Shown: positions 11,441 through 22,952, counted from the first letter of the stretch. The stretch is 64,000 nucleotides of DNA from Hirundichthys speculiger (GCA_018398805.1 JAGFBZ010002546.1:121001-185000), one strand, 5' to 3'. Made by a program: numbers and translations. The notes: generated by a model not told the origin, from the sequence alone.

Positions 11441-13645
11441 CCTCCATCCTCTCTGTCCTCCATCCTCTCTGTCCTCCATCCTCTCTGTCCTCCCTCCTCT
11501 CTCTTCCTCCATCCTCTCTGTCCTCCTCCTCTCTGTCCTCCCTCCTCTCTCTGTCCTCCATCCTCTCTGTCCTCCTCTCTCTCTTGTCCTCCATCCTCTC
11601 TCTGTCCTCCATCCTCTCTCTGTCCTCCCTCCTCTCTGTCCTCCATCCTCTCTCTGTCCTCCATCCTCTCTGTCCTCCCTCCTCTCTCTGTCCTCCATCC
11701 TCTCTCTGTCCTCCATCCTCTCTCTCTGTCCTCCTCCTCTCTCTCCTCCTTCCTCTCTGTCCTCCATCCTCTCTCTGTCCTCTCCTCTCCTCCTCCTCTG
11801 TCCTCCATCCTCTCTCTGTCCTCCCTCCTCTCTGTCCTCCCTCCTCCTCTCTGTCCTCCATCCTCTCTCTGTCCTCCCTCCTCTCTGTCCTCCCTCCCTC
11901 TCTCTGTCCTCCATCCTCTCTCTGTCCTCCATCCTCTCTCCCTCCATCCTCTCTGTCCTCCCTCCTCTCTCTCTCCTCCATCCTCTCTGTCCTCCATCCT
12001 CTCTCTGTCCTCCATCCTCTCTGTCCTCCCTCCTCTCTCTCTCCTCCTCCATCCTCTCCTCTCTGTCCTCCCTCCTCTCTCTGTCCTCCATCCTCTTCTC
12101 TGTCCTCCATCCTCTCTGTCCTCCCTCCTCCTCTCTCTGTCCTCCATCCTCTCTCTGTCCTCCATCCTCTCTGTCCTCCTCCTCTCTCTCTCTCCTCTGT
12201 CCTCCATCCTCTCTCTGTCCTCCATTCTCTCTCTGTCCTCCATCCTCTCTCTCTGTCCTCCATCCTCCTCTCTGTCCTCCTCTCCTCTCTCTCTGTCCTC
12301 CATCCTCTCTCTGTCCTCCCTCCTCTCTGTCCTCCCTCCTCTCTCTGTCCTCCATCCTCTCTGTCCTCCCTCCTCTCTCTGTCCTCCCTCCTCTCTGTCC
12401 CTCCTCCTCTCCTCTCTCTCTCTGTCCTCCATCCTCTTCTCTGTCCTCCATCCTCTCTCTGTCCTCTCCATCCTCTCTCTCCGTCCTCCATCCTCCTTTC
12501 TGTCCTCCATCCTCTCCTGTCCTCCTCCATCCTTTCTCTGTCCTCCATCCTCTCTCTCTGTCCTCCATCCCCTTTCTGTCGTCCATCTTTCTTCTGTCCT
12601 CTCCTGTCCTCCCTCCTTCTCTGTCCTCCATCCCCTCTCTGTCCTCCGTCCTCTCTCTCTCTGTCCTCCATCCTCTCTCTGCCCTCCGTCCTCTCTGTCC
12701 TGCCGTCCTCTCTGTCCTCCGTCCTCTCTCTGTCCTCCATCCTCTCTCTGCCCTCCGTCCTCTCTGTCCTCCGTCCTCTCTCTCCTGTCCTCCATCCTCT
12801 CTGTCCTCCATCCTCTCCATCCTCTCTGTCCTCCATCCTCTCTGTCCTCCTCCTCCTCTCTGTCCTCCTCTCTCTCTCCTCGTCTGTCCTCCATCCTCCT
12901 CTGTCCTCCCTCCTCTCTGTCCTCCATCCTCTCTCTGTCCTCCATCCTCTCTGTCCTCCCTCCTCTCTGTCCTCCATCCCTCTCCTGTCCTCTCATCCTC
13001 TCTCTCTCTGTCCTCCATCCTCTCTCTGTCCTCCATCTCTCTCTGTCCTCCATTCTCTCTCTGTCTCCATCCTCTCCGTCCCTCCTCCTCTCTCTGTCCT
13101 CCATCCTCTCTCTGTCCTCCCTCCTCTCTGTCTCCCCTCCTCTCTCCTGTCCTCCATCCTCTCTGTCCTCCCCTCCTCTCCTCCCTCCCTCTCTCTGTCC
13201 TCCCTCCTTTCTCTGTCCTCCATCCTCTCTCCATCCTCTCTCTGTCCTCCATCCTCTCTCTGTCCTCCTCTCTCTCTCCATCCCCTTTCTGTCCTCCATC
13301 CTCTCTCTGTCCTCCATCCTTTCTCTGTCCTCCATCCTCTCTCTGTCCTCCATCCCCTTTCTGTCGTCCATCCTTTCTGTCCTCCCTCCTTTCTCTGTCC
13401 TCCCTCCTCTCTGTCCTCCATCCCCTCTCTGTCCTCCGTCCTCTCTCTGTCCTCCATCCTCTCTCTGCCCTCCATCCTCTCTGTCCTCCGTCCTCTCTGT
13501 CCTCCGTCCCCTCTCTGTCCTCCATCCTCTCTCTGCCCTCCGTCCTCTCTGTCCTCCATCCCCTCTCTGTCCTCCATCCTCTCTGTCTCTCATCCTCTCT
13601 GTCCTCCATCCCCTCTCTGTCCTCCATCCTCTCTCCGTCCTGTCT
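11441..13645. repeat. Pyrimidine-rich 16-18-bp minisatellite (2.2 kb)
   Basis: Units of TCCTCCATCCTCTCTCTG and shorter forms fill 2.2 kb. The plus strand is almost entirely C and T with an occasional G or A. Long open frames in several frames on both strands (Ser/Leu/Pro-rich on plus, Arg/Glu/Asp/Gly-rich on minus) are consequences of the composition, not genes. Confidence 0.95.
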
Positions 13646-13698
13646 CTCCTATTTTCTGTCTTTATCCAGCTGGTCTTCAGCAGGAAGGTCCTCCATAT

Positions 13699-13760
13699 GG
13701 TCCTGGTCCTGGTCCTGGTCCAGGTCCTGGTCCTGGTCCAGGTCCAGGTCCTGGTCCAGG
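13699..13760. repeat. Hexamer repeat GGTCCT/GGTCCA
   Basis: About ten tandem hexamers alternating GGTCCT and GGTCCA immediately after the pyrimidine array. It encodes a Gly-Pro run in one frame that has no supporting context. Confidence 0.85.
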
Positions 13761-13894
13761 TTTCTTCCTCTTAAAGTTGAGTTTTTCTTCGACAGTTTGG
13801 CTTAAAGGTGTTTTTTCTTGTTTTCTTTCCGTTTTTTACCTCCTTTATCCTTGTTTAAGACCAAATATAATAATTTTAGTTAATGATATTTACT

Positions 13895-13970
13895 GATCTG
13901 GTCTCTGTAAAGACCTGGAGACAGTTGACATTGTAACAGACGCTATACAAATAAAACTGAAGTGAATTAA
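13895..13970 (+). mobile_element. LINE 3' tail remnant (L2-type)
   Basis: Contains ACGCTATACAAATAAAACTG followed by a GAA/TTAA-rich tail. This resembles the 3' end of fish L2-type elements and is the same tail style as at 60427-60460 on the opposite strand. Only the 3' end is present. Confidence 0.45.
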
Positions 13971-14050
13971 ATGATTTGTTAATAATGTGCATTCATGGTT
14001 TTTTTTATTATGTATTATTATGTATTTTTGTATTATGTTAAAAAGAATTA

Positions 14051-15660
14051 CAGTGGGGCAAAAAAGTATTTAGTCAGTCACCAATTGTGTAAGTTCTCCC
14101 ACTTAAAAAGATCAGAGAGGCCTGTAATTTTCATCATAGGTATACCTCAACTATGAGAGACAAAATGAGGGAAAAAAATCCAGAAAATCACATAGTCTGA
14201 TTTTTAAAGAATTTATTTGCAAATTTTGGTGGAAATTAAGTATTTGGTCACCTACAAACAAGTAAGATTTCTGGCTTTCACAGACCTGTAACTTCTTTAA
14301 GAGGCTCCTCGGTCCTCCACTCGTTAACCTGTATTAATGGCACCTGTTTGAACTCGTTATCAGTATAAAAAAGACACCTGTCCACAACCTCAAACAGTCA
14401 CGCTCCAAACTCCACTATGGCCAAGACCAAAAGAGCTGTCAAAGGACACCAGAAACAAATTGTAGACCTTCACCAGGCTGGGAAGACTGAATCTGCAATA
14501 GGTAAGCAGCTTGGTGTGAAGAATCAACTGTGGGAGCAATTATTAGAAAATGGAAGACATACAAGACCACTGATAATCTCCCTCGATCTGGGGCTCCACG
14601 CAAGATCTCACCCCGTGGGGTCAAAATGATCACAAGAACGGTGAGCAAAAATCCCAGAACCACACGGGGGGACCTAGTGAATGACCTGCAGAGAGCTGGG
14701 ACCAAAGTAACAAAGGCTACCATCAGTAACACACTACGCCGCCAGGGACTCAAATCCTGCAGTGCCAGACGTGTCCCCCTGCTGAAACCAGTACATGTCC
14801 GGGCCCGTCTGAAGTTTGCTAGAGAGCATTTGGATGATCCAGAAGAGGATTGGGAGAATATCATATGGTCAGATGAAACCAAAATAGAACTTTTTGGTAG
14901 AAACTCAACTCGTCGTGTTTGGAGGGGAAAGAATGCTGAGATGAATCCAAAGAACACCATACCTACTGTAAAGCATGGGGGTGGAAACATCATGCTTTGG
15001 GGCTGTTTTTCTGCAAGGGGACCAGGACGACTGATCCGTGTAAAGGAAAGAATGAATGGGGCCATGTATCGTAAGATTTCGAGTGAAAACCTCCTTCCAT
15101 CAGCAAGGGCATTGAAAATGAGACGTGGCTGGGTCTTTCAGCGTGACAATGATCCCAAACACACCGCCCGGGCAACGAAGGAGTGGCTTCGTAAGAAGCA
15201 TTTCAAGGTCCTGGAGTGGCCTAGCCAGTCTCCAGATCTCAGCCCCATCGAAAATCTCTGGAGGGAGTTGAAAGTCCGTGTTGCCCAGCGTCAGCCCCCA
15301 AAACATCACTGCTCTAGAGGGAGATCTGCATGGAGGAATGGGCCAAAATACCAGCAACAGTGTGTGAAAACCTTGTGAAGACTTACAGAAAACCTTTGAC
15401 CTCTGTCATTGCCAACAAAGGCTATATAACAAAGTATTGAGATTAACTTTTGTTATTGACCAAATACTTATTTTCCACCATAATTTGCAAATAAATTCTT
15501 TAAAAATCAGACAATGTGATTTTTCTGGATTTTTTTTTTCCCTAATTTTGTCTCTCATAGTTGAGGTATACCTATGATGAAAATTACAGGCCTCTCTGAT
15601 CTTTTTAAGTGGGAGAACTTACACAATTGGTGGCTGACTAAATACATTTTTGCCCCACTG
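14051..15660 (+). mobile_element. Tc1/mariner element, structurally complete (1610 bp)
   Basis: Both ends begin with CAGTGGGGCAAAAA (right end inverted) and are flanked by TA at 14049-14050 and 15661-15662, the hallmark Tc1 target duplication. Inverted repeats extend about 205 bp (14051-14255 and 15455-15660), unusually long for the superfamily. A single transposase frame lies between. The termini resemble the flatfish Passport/PPTN group as I remember it; that name needs a database comparison. The transposase is broken, so the copy is not autonomous. Confidence 0.95.
14417..15440 (+). pseudogene. Tc1 transposase, frameshifted
   Basis: Begins MAKTKRAVKGHQKQIVDLHQ, the usual Tc1 start, with a paired-like helix-turn-helix region. 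The DD34E catalytic triad is still readable: D in [11 protein letters not shown] in [10 protein letters not shown], and E in SPIENLW, with 34 residues between the last two. Three apparent single-base indels break it: a missing base near 14520 in the second helix-turn-helix; an extra C in the C-run near 15296; and an extra G near 15321. After these the C-terminal residues ([10 protein letters not shown], ending [10 protein letters not shown]) are readable to a stop at 15438-15440. Expected length is about 340 residues. The frame was judged against family features, not an alignment. Confidence 0.9.
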
Positions 15661-15870
15661 TAAGTGCATTTGAGCGACTGACAACAGCTACCTGTTTCTT
15701 GCCCTCCTTTCATTAGGAAAGTCCTGCTGCTGGTCCAGTAACAGGAAAGTTACCTGATGCATCACCTGTGAAAGAACCTGATCGTCCCTCAGATCTGTGA
15801 ACCGACGTGACGTTTGTGACCCACATTTCAGCACCAGAATAATCAGGACACGTTCGTAACTCGGATCACC

Positions 15871-16110
15871 ATCCGCACCTGGAACCGGGTTCCTAGTTCC
15901 ATCCGCACCTGGAACCGGGTTCCTAGTTCCATCCGCACCTGGAACCGGGTTCTTAGTTCCATCCGCACCTGGAACCGGGTTCCTAGTTCCATCCGCACCT
16001 GGAACCGGGTTCCTAGTTCCATCCGCACCTGGAACCGGGTTCCTAGTTCCATCCGCACCTGGAACCGGGTTCTTAGTTCCATCCGCACCTGGAACCGGGT
16101 TCTTAGTTCC
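15871..16110. repeat. 30-bp minisatellite, exactly 8 units
   Basis: Eight contiguous units of ATCCGCACCTGGAACCGGGT plus TCCTAGTTCC with only a C/T variation in three of them. The lack of spacers excludes a CRISPR array. Very little divergence suggests recent expansion. The 16110-16570 sequence that follows is unrecognised. Confidence 0.95.
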
Positions 16111-16639
16111 CACCTTGAACGCCACCAACACCGCCGACGTCTGCGCTCCAGTCAGGACTAAGAGGAACCAAGTTACCAACAAACCGGGTCAAAGTTGAGC
16201 AAACATAACAGCTGTTCAGACAGAACCGACCGTTGCTACGGTAATCTGGATCTTTAACGGGCTGACCCGGACCCAAGGAACCACCTACATCCCGTAGAAA
16301 CCGTGGCTGAGTGGACCAACCCCCCTTAGTCCCCGCCACTGGGAGGGGCATGGTGCGGTCCAACAACGCCGGCCATCACAGTCCTCTGGAACAGTCCTGT
16401 ATGAGATTAAAGGTGTTATTGGACGTGTCGTCTCTGTTCGTGTCTCCGTCCAGTTCAGGTCATTAAACATGTGAACAGCCGAAGGACGCAGCGAGCCAGA
16501 ATCTGGATCAGGAACTCTCTTGAATTAGCTAGCGTGAGCCCAGATTGCCCACTCCGCTATTTTAATGGCAGTGTGAGTCATCGGCAGAACCTGGAAGGGA
16601 CCGTTCGCCGCTTCACCTCATTAACGAGATGACCGGCAT

Positions 16640-19600
16640 TAACGACACCGGACCAGAACCTGGCCGGTGACACCTCCAGCAGCGGTCCTGGGGGAGACGC
16701 CACCGGACCAGAACCTGGCTGGTGACGCCACCGGACCAGAACGTGGTTGGTCCTGGGGGAGATGCCACTGGACCAGAACCTGGACGGGACCGTTCGCCGC
16801 TTCACCTCATTAACAAGATGACCGGCATTAACGACACCGGACCAGAACTTGGCCGGTGACGCCTCCAGCAGCGGTCCTGGGGGAGACGCCACCGGACCAG
16901 AACGTGGTTGGTCCTGGGGGAGACACCACCGGACCAGAACCTGGACGGTGACGCCTCCAGCAGCGGTCCTGGGGGAGACACCACCGGACCAGAACCTGGA
17001 CGGTGACGCCTCCAGCAGCGGTCCTGGGGGAGACACCACCGGACCAGAACCTGGCTGGTGACGCCTCCAGCAGCGGTCCTGGGGGAGACGCCACCGGACC
17101 AGAACGTGGTTGGTCCTGGGGGAGACACCACCGGACCAGAACCTGGACGGTGACGCCTCCAGCAGCGGTCCTGGGGGAGACACCACCGGACCAGAACCTG
17201 GCTGGTGACAACTCCGCCAGCGGTCCTGGGGGAGACGCCATCGGACCAGAACGTGGTTGGTCCTGGGTAAGACACCACCGGACCAGAACCTGGACGGTGA
17301 CGCCTCCAGCAGCGGTCCTGGGGGAGACACCACCGGACCAGAACCTGGACGGTGACGCCTCCAGCAGCGGTCCTGGGGGAGACACCACCGGACCAGAACC
17401 TAGCCTGTGACACCTCCGCCAGCGGTCCTGGGGGAGACGCCACCGGACCAGAATGTGGCTGGTCCTGGGGGAGACGCCACCGGACCAGAACGTGGTTGGT
17501 CCTGGGGAGACGCCACCGGACCAGAACGTGGCTGGTCCTGGGGGAGACGCCACCGGACCAGAAGGTAGCTGGTCCTGGGGGAGACGCCACCGGACCAGAA
17601 CGTGGCTGGTCCTGGGGGAGACGCCACCGGACCAGAACGTGGCCGGTGACACCTCTGCCAGCGGTCCCGGGGAAGACGCCACCGGACTAGAAAGTGGCTG
17701 GTCCTGGGGTAGACGCCACTGGACCAGAACATGGTTGGTCCTGGGGGAGACGCCACCGGACCAGAAAGTGGCTGGTCCTGGGGTAGACGCCACTGGACCA
17801 GAACATGGTTGGTCCTGGAGGAGATGCCACCGGACCAGAATGTGGCCGGTGACACCTCCGCCAGCGGTCCTGGGGGAGATGCCACCGGACCAGAACGTGG
17901 CTGGTCCTGGGGGAGACGCCACCGGGCCAGAACCTGGCCAGTGACGCCTCCGTCAGCGGTCCCGGGGGAGACGCCACCGGGCCAGAACCTGGCCGGTGAC
18001 GCCTCCGTCAGCGGTCCCGGGGGAGACGCCACCGGAACAGAACCTGGCCGGTGACTCCTCCACCAGCGGTCCTGGGGGAGACGCCACCATACCATAATGT
18101 GGCCAGTCCTGGGGGAGACGCCACCGGACCAGAACGTGGCTGGTGAGACCTCCATCAGCGGTCTCGGGGGAGACGCCACCGGACCAGAAAGTGGCTGGTC
18201 CCGGGGGAGACGCCACCAGACCAGAACATGGCTGGTCCTGGGGGAGACGCCACCAGGCCAGAAGGTGGCTGGTCCTAGGGGAGATGCCACCGGACCAGAA
18301 TGTGGCCGGTGACACCTCCGCCAGCGGTCCTGGGGGAGATGCCACCGGACCAGAACGTGGCTGGTCCTGGGGGAGACGCCACCGGGCCAGAACCTGGCCA
18401 GTGACGCCTCCGTCAGCGGTCCCGGGGGAGACGCCACCGGGCCAGAACCTGGCCGGTGACGCCTCCGTCAGCGGTCCCGGGGGAGACGCCACCGGAACAG
18501 AACCTGGCCGGTGACTCCTCCACCAGCGGTCCTGGGGGAGACGCCACCATACCATAATGTGGCCAGTCCTGGGGGGAGACGCCACCGGACCAGAACGTGG
18601 CTGGTGAGACCTCCATCAGCGGTCTCGGGGGAGACGCCACCGGACCAGAAAGTGGCTGGTCCCGGGGGAGACGCCACCAGACCAGAACATGGCTGGTCCT
18701 GGGGGAGACGCCACCAGGCCAGAAGGTGGCTGGTCCTAGGGGAGATGCCACCGGACCAGAATGTGGCCGGTGACACCTCCGCCAGCGGTCCTGGGGGAGA
18801 TGCCACCGGACCAGAACGTGGCTGGTCCTGGGGGAGACGCCACCGGGCCAGAACCTGGCCAGTGACGCCTCCGTCAGCGGTCCCGGGGGAGACGCCACCG
18901 GGCCAGAACCTGGCCGGTGACGCCTCCGTCAGCGGTCCCGGGGGAGACGCCACCGGAACAGAACCTGGCCGGTGACTCCTCCACCAGCGGTCCTGGGGGA
19001 GACGCCACCATACCATAATGTGGCCAGTCCTGGGGGAGACGCCACCGGACCAGAACGTGGCTGGTGAGACCTCCATCAGCGGTCTCGGGGGAGACGCCAC
19101 CGGACCAGAAAGTGGCTGGTCCCGGGGGAGACGCCACCAGACCAGAACATGGCTGGTCCTGGGGGAGACGCCACCAGGCCAGAAGGTGGCTGGTCCTAGG
19201 GGAGATGCCACCGGACCAGAATGTGGCCGGTCCGGGGGGAGACGTCACCGGGCCAGAACCTGGCTGGTGACTCCTCCACCAGCGGTCCTGGGGGAGATGC
19301 CACCGGACCAGAACGTGGCTGGTCCGGGGGGAGACGTCACCGGGCCAGAACCTGGCTGGTGACTCCTCCACCAGCGGTCCTGGGGGAGACGCCACCGGAC
19401 CAGAATGTGGCCGGTGACACCTCCATCAGCGGTCCCGGGGGAGACGCCACCGGACCAGAATGTGGCCGGTGACACCTCCGCCAGCGGTCCTGGGGGAGAC
19501 GCCACCGGACCAGAACGTGGCCGGTGAGACCTCCATCAGCGGTCCCGGGGGAGACGCCACCGGACCAGAAAGTGGCTGATCCTGGGGGAGACGTCACCGG

Positions 19601-19885
19601 ACCAGAATGTGGCCGGTGACACCTCCGTCAGCGGTCCCGGGGGAGACGCCACCGGACCAGAAGATGGCCGGTGACACCTCCGTCAGCGGTCCTGGGGGAG
19701 ACGCCACCAGACCAGAACGTGGTTGGTCCTGGGGGAGACGTCACCGGACCAAAACGTGGCCGGTCCTGGGGGAGATGCCACCGGACCAGAACGTGGCCGG
19801 TCCTGGGGGAGACGCCACCGGACCAGAACGTGGCCGGTCCTGGGGGAGACGCCACCGGACCAGAACCTGGCCGGTCTGGTGTTGG
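16640..19885. repeat. GC-rich minisatellite with 460-bp higher-order repeat
   Basis: The basic motif is GGTCCTGGGGGAGACGCCAC followed by CGGACCAGAACGTGGCT, alternating with a longer form that adds GTGACGCCTCCGCCAGC. From about 17830 to 19220 these are organised into a near-identical block: the landmark ACGCCACCATACCATAATG occurs at 18081, 18541 and 19002, giving a period of 460-461 bp. At the left edge a 90-bp flank (ACCGTTCGCCGCTTCACCTC) is present twice, near 16599 and 16792. Long frames on both strands are repeat artefacts. Confidence 0.93.
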
Positions 19886-20185
19886 CACTTCGTCCTGATG
19901 GATCCATCAGCTACGAGGATCAAGGAGCTGCAGATCCTGGATGAAGATCACTTGTGACGAGACTTGAAGGTCCAACAAAGACATTCAACCCAATAGGTTC
20001 TGGTCGGTTCTGGACCGACCCGAACAGCTGCTGGTGGATGAAAACAGCTTTTCTTCTGCTCCTGGAGGATTTTTACTTTCCAGTTTATTTAATTAATATT
20101 TGTGGGAGTCGTGATCTGGATCTCTAGAAGCTCCTGGAGATTGTTTGTTTTCTAATAGACGCTATAAAAATAAAGTTTAATTTAA
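19886..20185 (+). mobile_element. Possible retroelement 3' end
   Basis: Ends with GACGCTATAAAAATAAAGTT and an A/T-rich tail, the layout of a LINE or SINE 3' terminus with an AATAAA signal. The body has no readable protein. It could alternatively be a stray transcript end; confidence is low. Confidence 0.35.
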
Positions 20186-20489
20186 AATCCTTGAAAAATG
20201 TCAGTTAAAGGGAAAAAACCTGTTTATTTTCAAGTCATTTTTATTGAACAAAAATGTTTTCAAAGATCATGTAGGAAATACATTACTATACAAGTGTAGC
20301 ACAAACGAGGCTAACAGAAGATCTAGAAAAGGACACGAGCAAGACGGACGGGACAGGAAGGAGGACACGTCCTTCCACAGGTGTTAACATCTGGACCGAC
20401 ACGGGTCAGTTCTGTACCAGACCAGAACCCAGAAACCCACTTCTGTTCAGAGCTGTTGTTTCTGAACCCGTTCACACCAGGAGAACCAG

Positions 20490-20600
20490 AACCCCCCCTC
20501 AGGTCTCCATGGAGGACAGGAGAACCAGGAGAACCCCCCCCTCAGGTCTCCATGGAGGACAGGAGAACCAGAACCCCCCCTCAGGTCTCCATGGAGGACA
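20490..20600. repeat. Short tandem repeat, 3 units of about 40 bp
   Basis: Three copies of CCCCCCCTCAGGTCTCCATG plus GAGGACAGGAGAACCAGAA, differing mainly in one extra AGGAGAACC block. Low copy number. Confidence 0.8.
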
Positions 20601-21476
20601 GATGAGAAAGTCCCACTTGTTTCATCTCATATTCATCTTTTTCCCCTTTTTTTCTTTTTTAGGGAAAAAATGCAGTTAAAAAAAAGAACAAAAAGAACTG
20701 GAGGTCCAGTTTGGACGCATCTAAAAGCTACTAAAACTGGTTTGAGATGTTCCACGAGCTGCTGAGCGTCAGAAACAACGTTTGTTTGGTGGAATGGTGT
20801 AACCCTAACTGGGGCAGTTCCTCATCCTGACCTGCAGGGGGCAGCGGCGCACCCGCCCCTTACAGGAAGTCAGCGCACTTCAACGCGTCAATCTGAGCTA
20901 AAATAAGAGAAACCGAATTTAAGAGACTTCTTTTAAACATCGCAACACCGTTGTCTTGTTTGGTGAAACAACGAAGCTCCATCGGTCAGAAACTTCAGAT
21001 TTACGCTGAAATCGCATCTGAAAAGTTCAAGAAACTATAACTTTATTATTTTCTGCCAAAGTTAGGAAACTCAGCAGGACAGAGATGAACCTCCTCTGAT
21101 ACGAGATAAACGTCTGATCCTCCACATTACGTTTGTTTCAGTCTGTCAATTCAACAACCAAACAAACGCTCCCGGAGGGATTTTAGTCCCAACGTATTAC
21201 CTGTAGGCCACAAAACTCCCAAGACCTTCCTCACTTCTAACGTAGACGAAAAAGTACAAAAACAAAGACCAAAATTTGACATTTATCTAGAAAAGGGACT
21301 TTAATGTCTTCACGTAACTTCATTTTTTCCTTCTTTCGATGGAAAATAAGTTGCAGCAGTCAGACGCCATCATTTTAAATGCTACAAGTGTAAAACAGTC
21401 ACACTTCCAACACGCGGCGCTTTAGATTAAATGAGTTTATTAAATAAAGACAGAAACCATCTCAGTGAACAGCCGG

Positions 21477-21616
21477 CGGGTCCCAGCGAGGAGCCGGACG
21501 CTCAAAGCTAACGGGTCCCAGCGAGGAGCCGGACGCTCAAAGCTAACGGGTCCCAGCGAGGAGCCGGACGCTCAAAGCTAACGGGTCCCAGCGAGGAGCC
21601 GGACGCTCAAAGCTAA
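21477..21616. repeat. 35-bp tandem repeat, 4 identical units
   Basis: Units start at 21477, 21512, 21547 and 21582 with CGGGTCCCAGCGAGGAGCCG and are identical over 35 bp. They lie in the probable ccdc71 3' UTR, so they would be transcribed. Confidence 0.93.
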
Positions 21617-21873
21617 CCTCTGCTCGGTGGAAGGTGGCGTTGCGTGAGCCGACGCTAAAAACGTGAAGCAGCTGAGCTGTCGTTTCCCAGCCTGCTAGGA
21701 AAAACACCTCCTAACTGGAAGCTTCCAGGAGACGGACTGGTCTGGCGTGTCCAACGCCCAGCAGTGATCACAGAAACCAGGTAAGACATCAGCTATGAAC
21801 ACGTGAACACAGCCAGGACAGGCTAATGAATGAAAACGCTAACGTCTGCTAAAGGAAACGGGTTTCTCTCTGT

Positions 21874-22923
21874 TCACTTGTTCTGGTATCTGAAGTCTCT
21901 CAGGACGTGGTTGAGGGGTTGGATCTGGATCACAGGACAAAGGTTCACCTGCAGGATCTTCTGGGCTTTCCTGCAGGCCTCGGCCACAGAGCGAGAGTCG
22001 TCCACCTTTATCACTTTCCGCCTGAAACTTTTCTTGTCCTTCCAGCTATTTCTCTGGCGTGTCAGGTTGCCCCCGACGTCCTGGTGGAAGCCGCCGCCTC
22101 TCCAGCCGTTGCTGGTCAGCTCTGTGTGAGTTTGTGGGAACGCCCGGCCGTTGGCATAGAAGACCGGCGCAGAGTCGCCAATGAGGGCGCCATCCAGTCG
22201 GACCGGGCAGGACAAGCTCTTCTGGCTAAACAAGGCCACGGCTTTGGTGGGCGCCCCGCCACCATTTTGAGAAGGCTGAGAGGGTATTCCTGAAAGAGTG
22301 GGGGGGTGCGGCTGTGGGGAGAAGGGTGGCTCAGAGGACAAGTCTCTGACGGTGTGGATCTGCAGTCTGGCTGTGTGGAAGCCCGTCAGTCCTTCGATGT
22401 TGGTCAGTCTGAGACATGGCTGCTCCTCCGCATGCAACATGTCGACAGTTCGAATGGGCGTCCTGCTGCAGACGATGGCCCGGTGGTCCACGAACGCCTC
22501 TGGAGGCCGGACCCCTTGGATCCTGGGGTTGTTCCTCTCAGAGGTGGTCCAGGATGGGTGCACCTCCCTCTTCTTGACCAGAGGCTTCTTCTTCCTCTTC
22601 TTGGCGGTGGGTCTGCTGATGTTCTTGTTTGGCTTCAGCATGTCTTCGGTCAGGGGCTGGCTGGTGCACGAACGGTAGCCGTAGACGTCCTTACTGCGCA
22701 GGACGACGGGCTTGTGGCCTTCCTCGCTCAGCTCCTGCAGGAAGGTCACCAGCTCCTCTGTGCTCTTCAGGTCTCGGGACATTGGGCTGAGGATCTTCAG
22801 AGCGTCCAGAAGGACATTGTGGCCTGCTGAGGAGATCCTGGACCAGGAGTGAACAGCTCTACGTTCCTCGTTGGTGAACTCCGATGGCCGGCTGACCAAG
22901 GGGCCTTGGGGTGCGTCAGCCAT
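21874..22923 (-). CDS. ccdc71: Coiled-coil domain-containing protein 71-like
   Basis: A 349-residue protein that I recognise as CCDC71-family from two conserved blocks. The N-terminal block (residues 22-34, RAVHSWSRISSAG, then LRSKDVYGYRSC at 75-86) and the C-terminal block (about 300-337, with KVIKVD and QKILQVNLCPVIQIQPL) match the vertebrate family as I remember it. CCDC71L is a less close alternative. A basic stretch at 106-120 (TAKKRKKKPLVKK) may be a nuclear localisation signal; the middle is low-complexity. The protein's biochemical role is not established. I chose the MADAPQGP start rather than the ATG 14 codons upstream. A strong splice acceptor (TTTCTGTCTGCAG on the minus strand) ends 10 bases before it, so the upstream codons lie in an intron. 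The whole coding sequence is then in one exon, as in mammalian CCDC71. No frameshift or stop is seen. Confidence 0.9.
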   Translation of the reverse strand: MADAPQGPLVSRPSEFTNEERRAVHSWSRISSAGHNVLLDALKILSPMSRDLKSTEELVTFLQELSEEGHKPVVLRSKDVYGYRSCTSQPLTEDMLKPNKNISRPTAKKRKKKPLVKKREVHPSWTTSERNNPRIQGVRPPEAFVDHRAIVCSRTPIRTVDMLHAEEQPCLRLTNIEGLTGFHTARLQIHTVRDLSSEPPFSPQPHPPTLSGIPSQPSQNGGGAPTKAVALFSQKSLSCPVRLDGALIGDSAPVFYANGRAFPQTHTELTSNGWRGGGFHQDVGGNLTRQRNSWKDKKSFRRKVIKVDDSRSVAEACRKAQKILQVNLCPVIQIQPLNHVLRDFRYQNK

Positions 22924-22933
22924 GTTTCCAGAC

Positions 22934-22952
22934 CTGCAGACAGAAAATAGGA
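22934..22952 (-). other. ccdc71: Splice acceptor before ccdc71 coding exon
   Basis: On the minus strand the pyrimidine-rich TATTTTCTGTCTGCAG is followed by GTCTGGAAAC and the start codon. It implies a 5' UTR intron; the upstream non-coding exon was not identified in the window. Confidence 0.7.

Larger units (their letters stand above)
20223..21873 (-). other. Probable 3' UTR of ccdc71 with poly(A) signals
   Basis: Downstream of the ccdc71 stop on the minus strand there is no other gene for 1.65 kb. AATAAA signals on the minus strand are at 21441-21436, 20245-20240 and 20228-20223; use of any of these is inferred. The segment includes a 35-bp array (21477-21616) and a GAACCCCCCCTCAGGT array (20490-20600). 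Confidence 0.5.

Noticed and set aside
11286..13896. Frames of 500-830 codons, including an Arg/Glu-rich minus-strand protein resembling RS or coiled-coil proteins
   Set aside because: Direct translation of the pyrimidine-rich array in all frames; no non-repeat domain is attached.
14439..15065. 208-codon minus-strand frame
   Set aside because: Antisense shadow of the Tc1 transposase.
15871..16110. Regular 30-bp repeats resembling a CRISPR array
   Set aside because: Units are contiguous with no spacers, and the context is a eukaryotic genome.
16578..19957. Many overlapping Pro/Gly-rich frames on both strands resembling collagen-like proteins
   Set aside because: Produced by the GC-rich minisatellite and changing phase with every indel.
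22298..22830. Plus-strand frames of 126 and 174 codons
   Set aside because: Antisense shadows of ccdc71.
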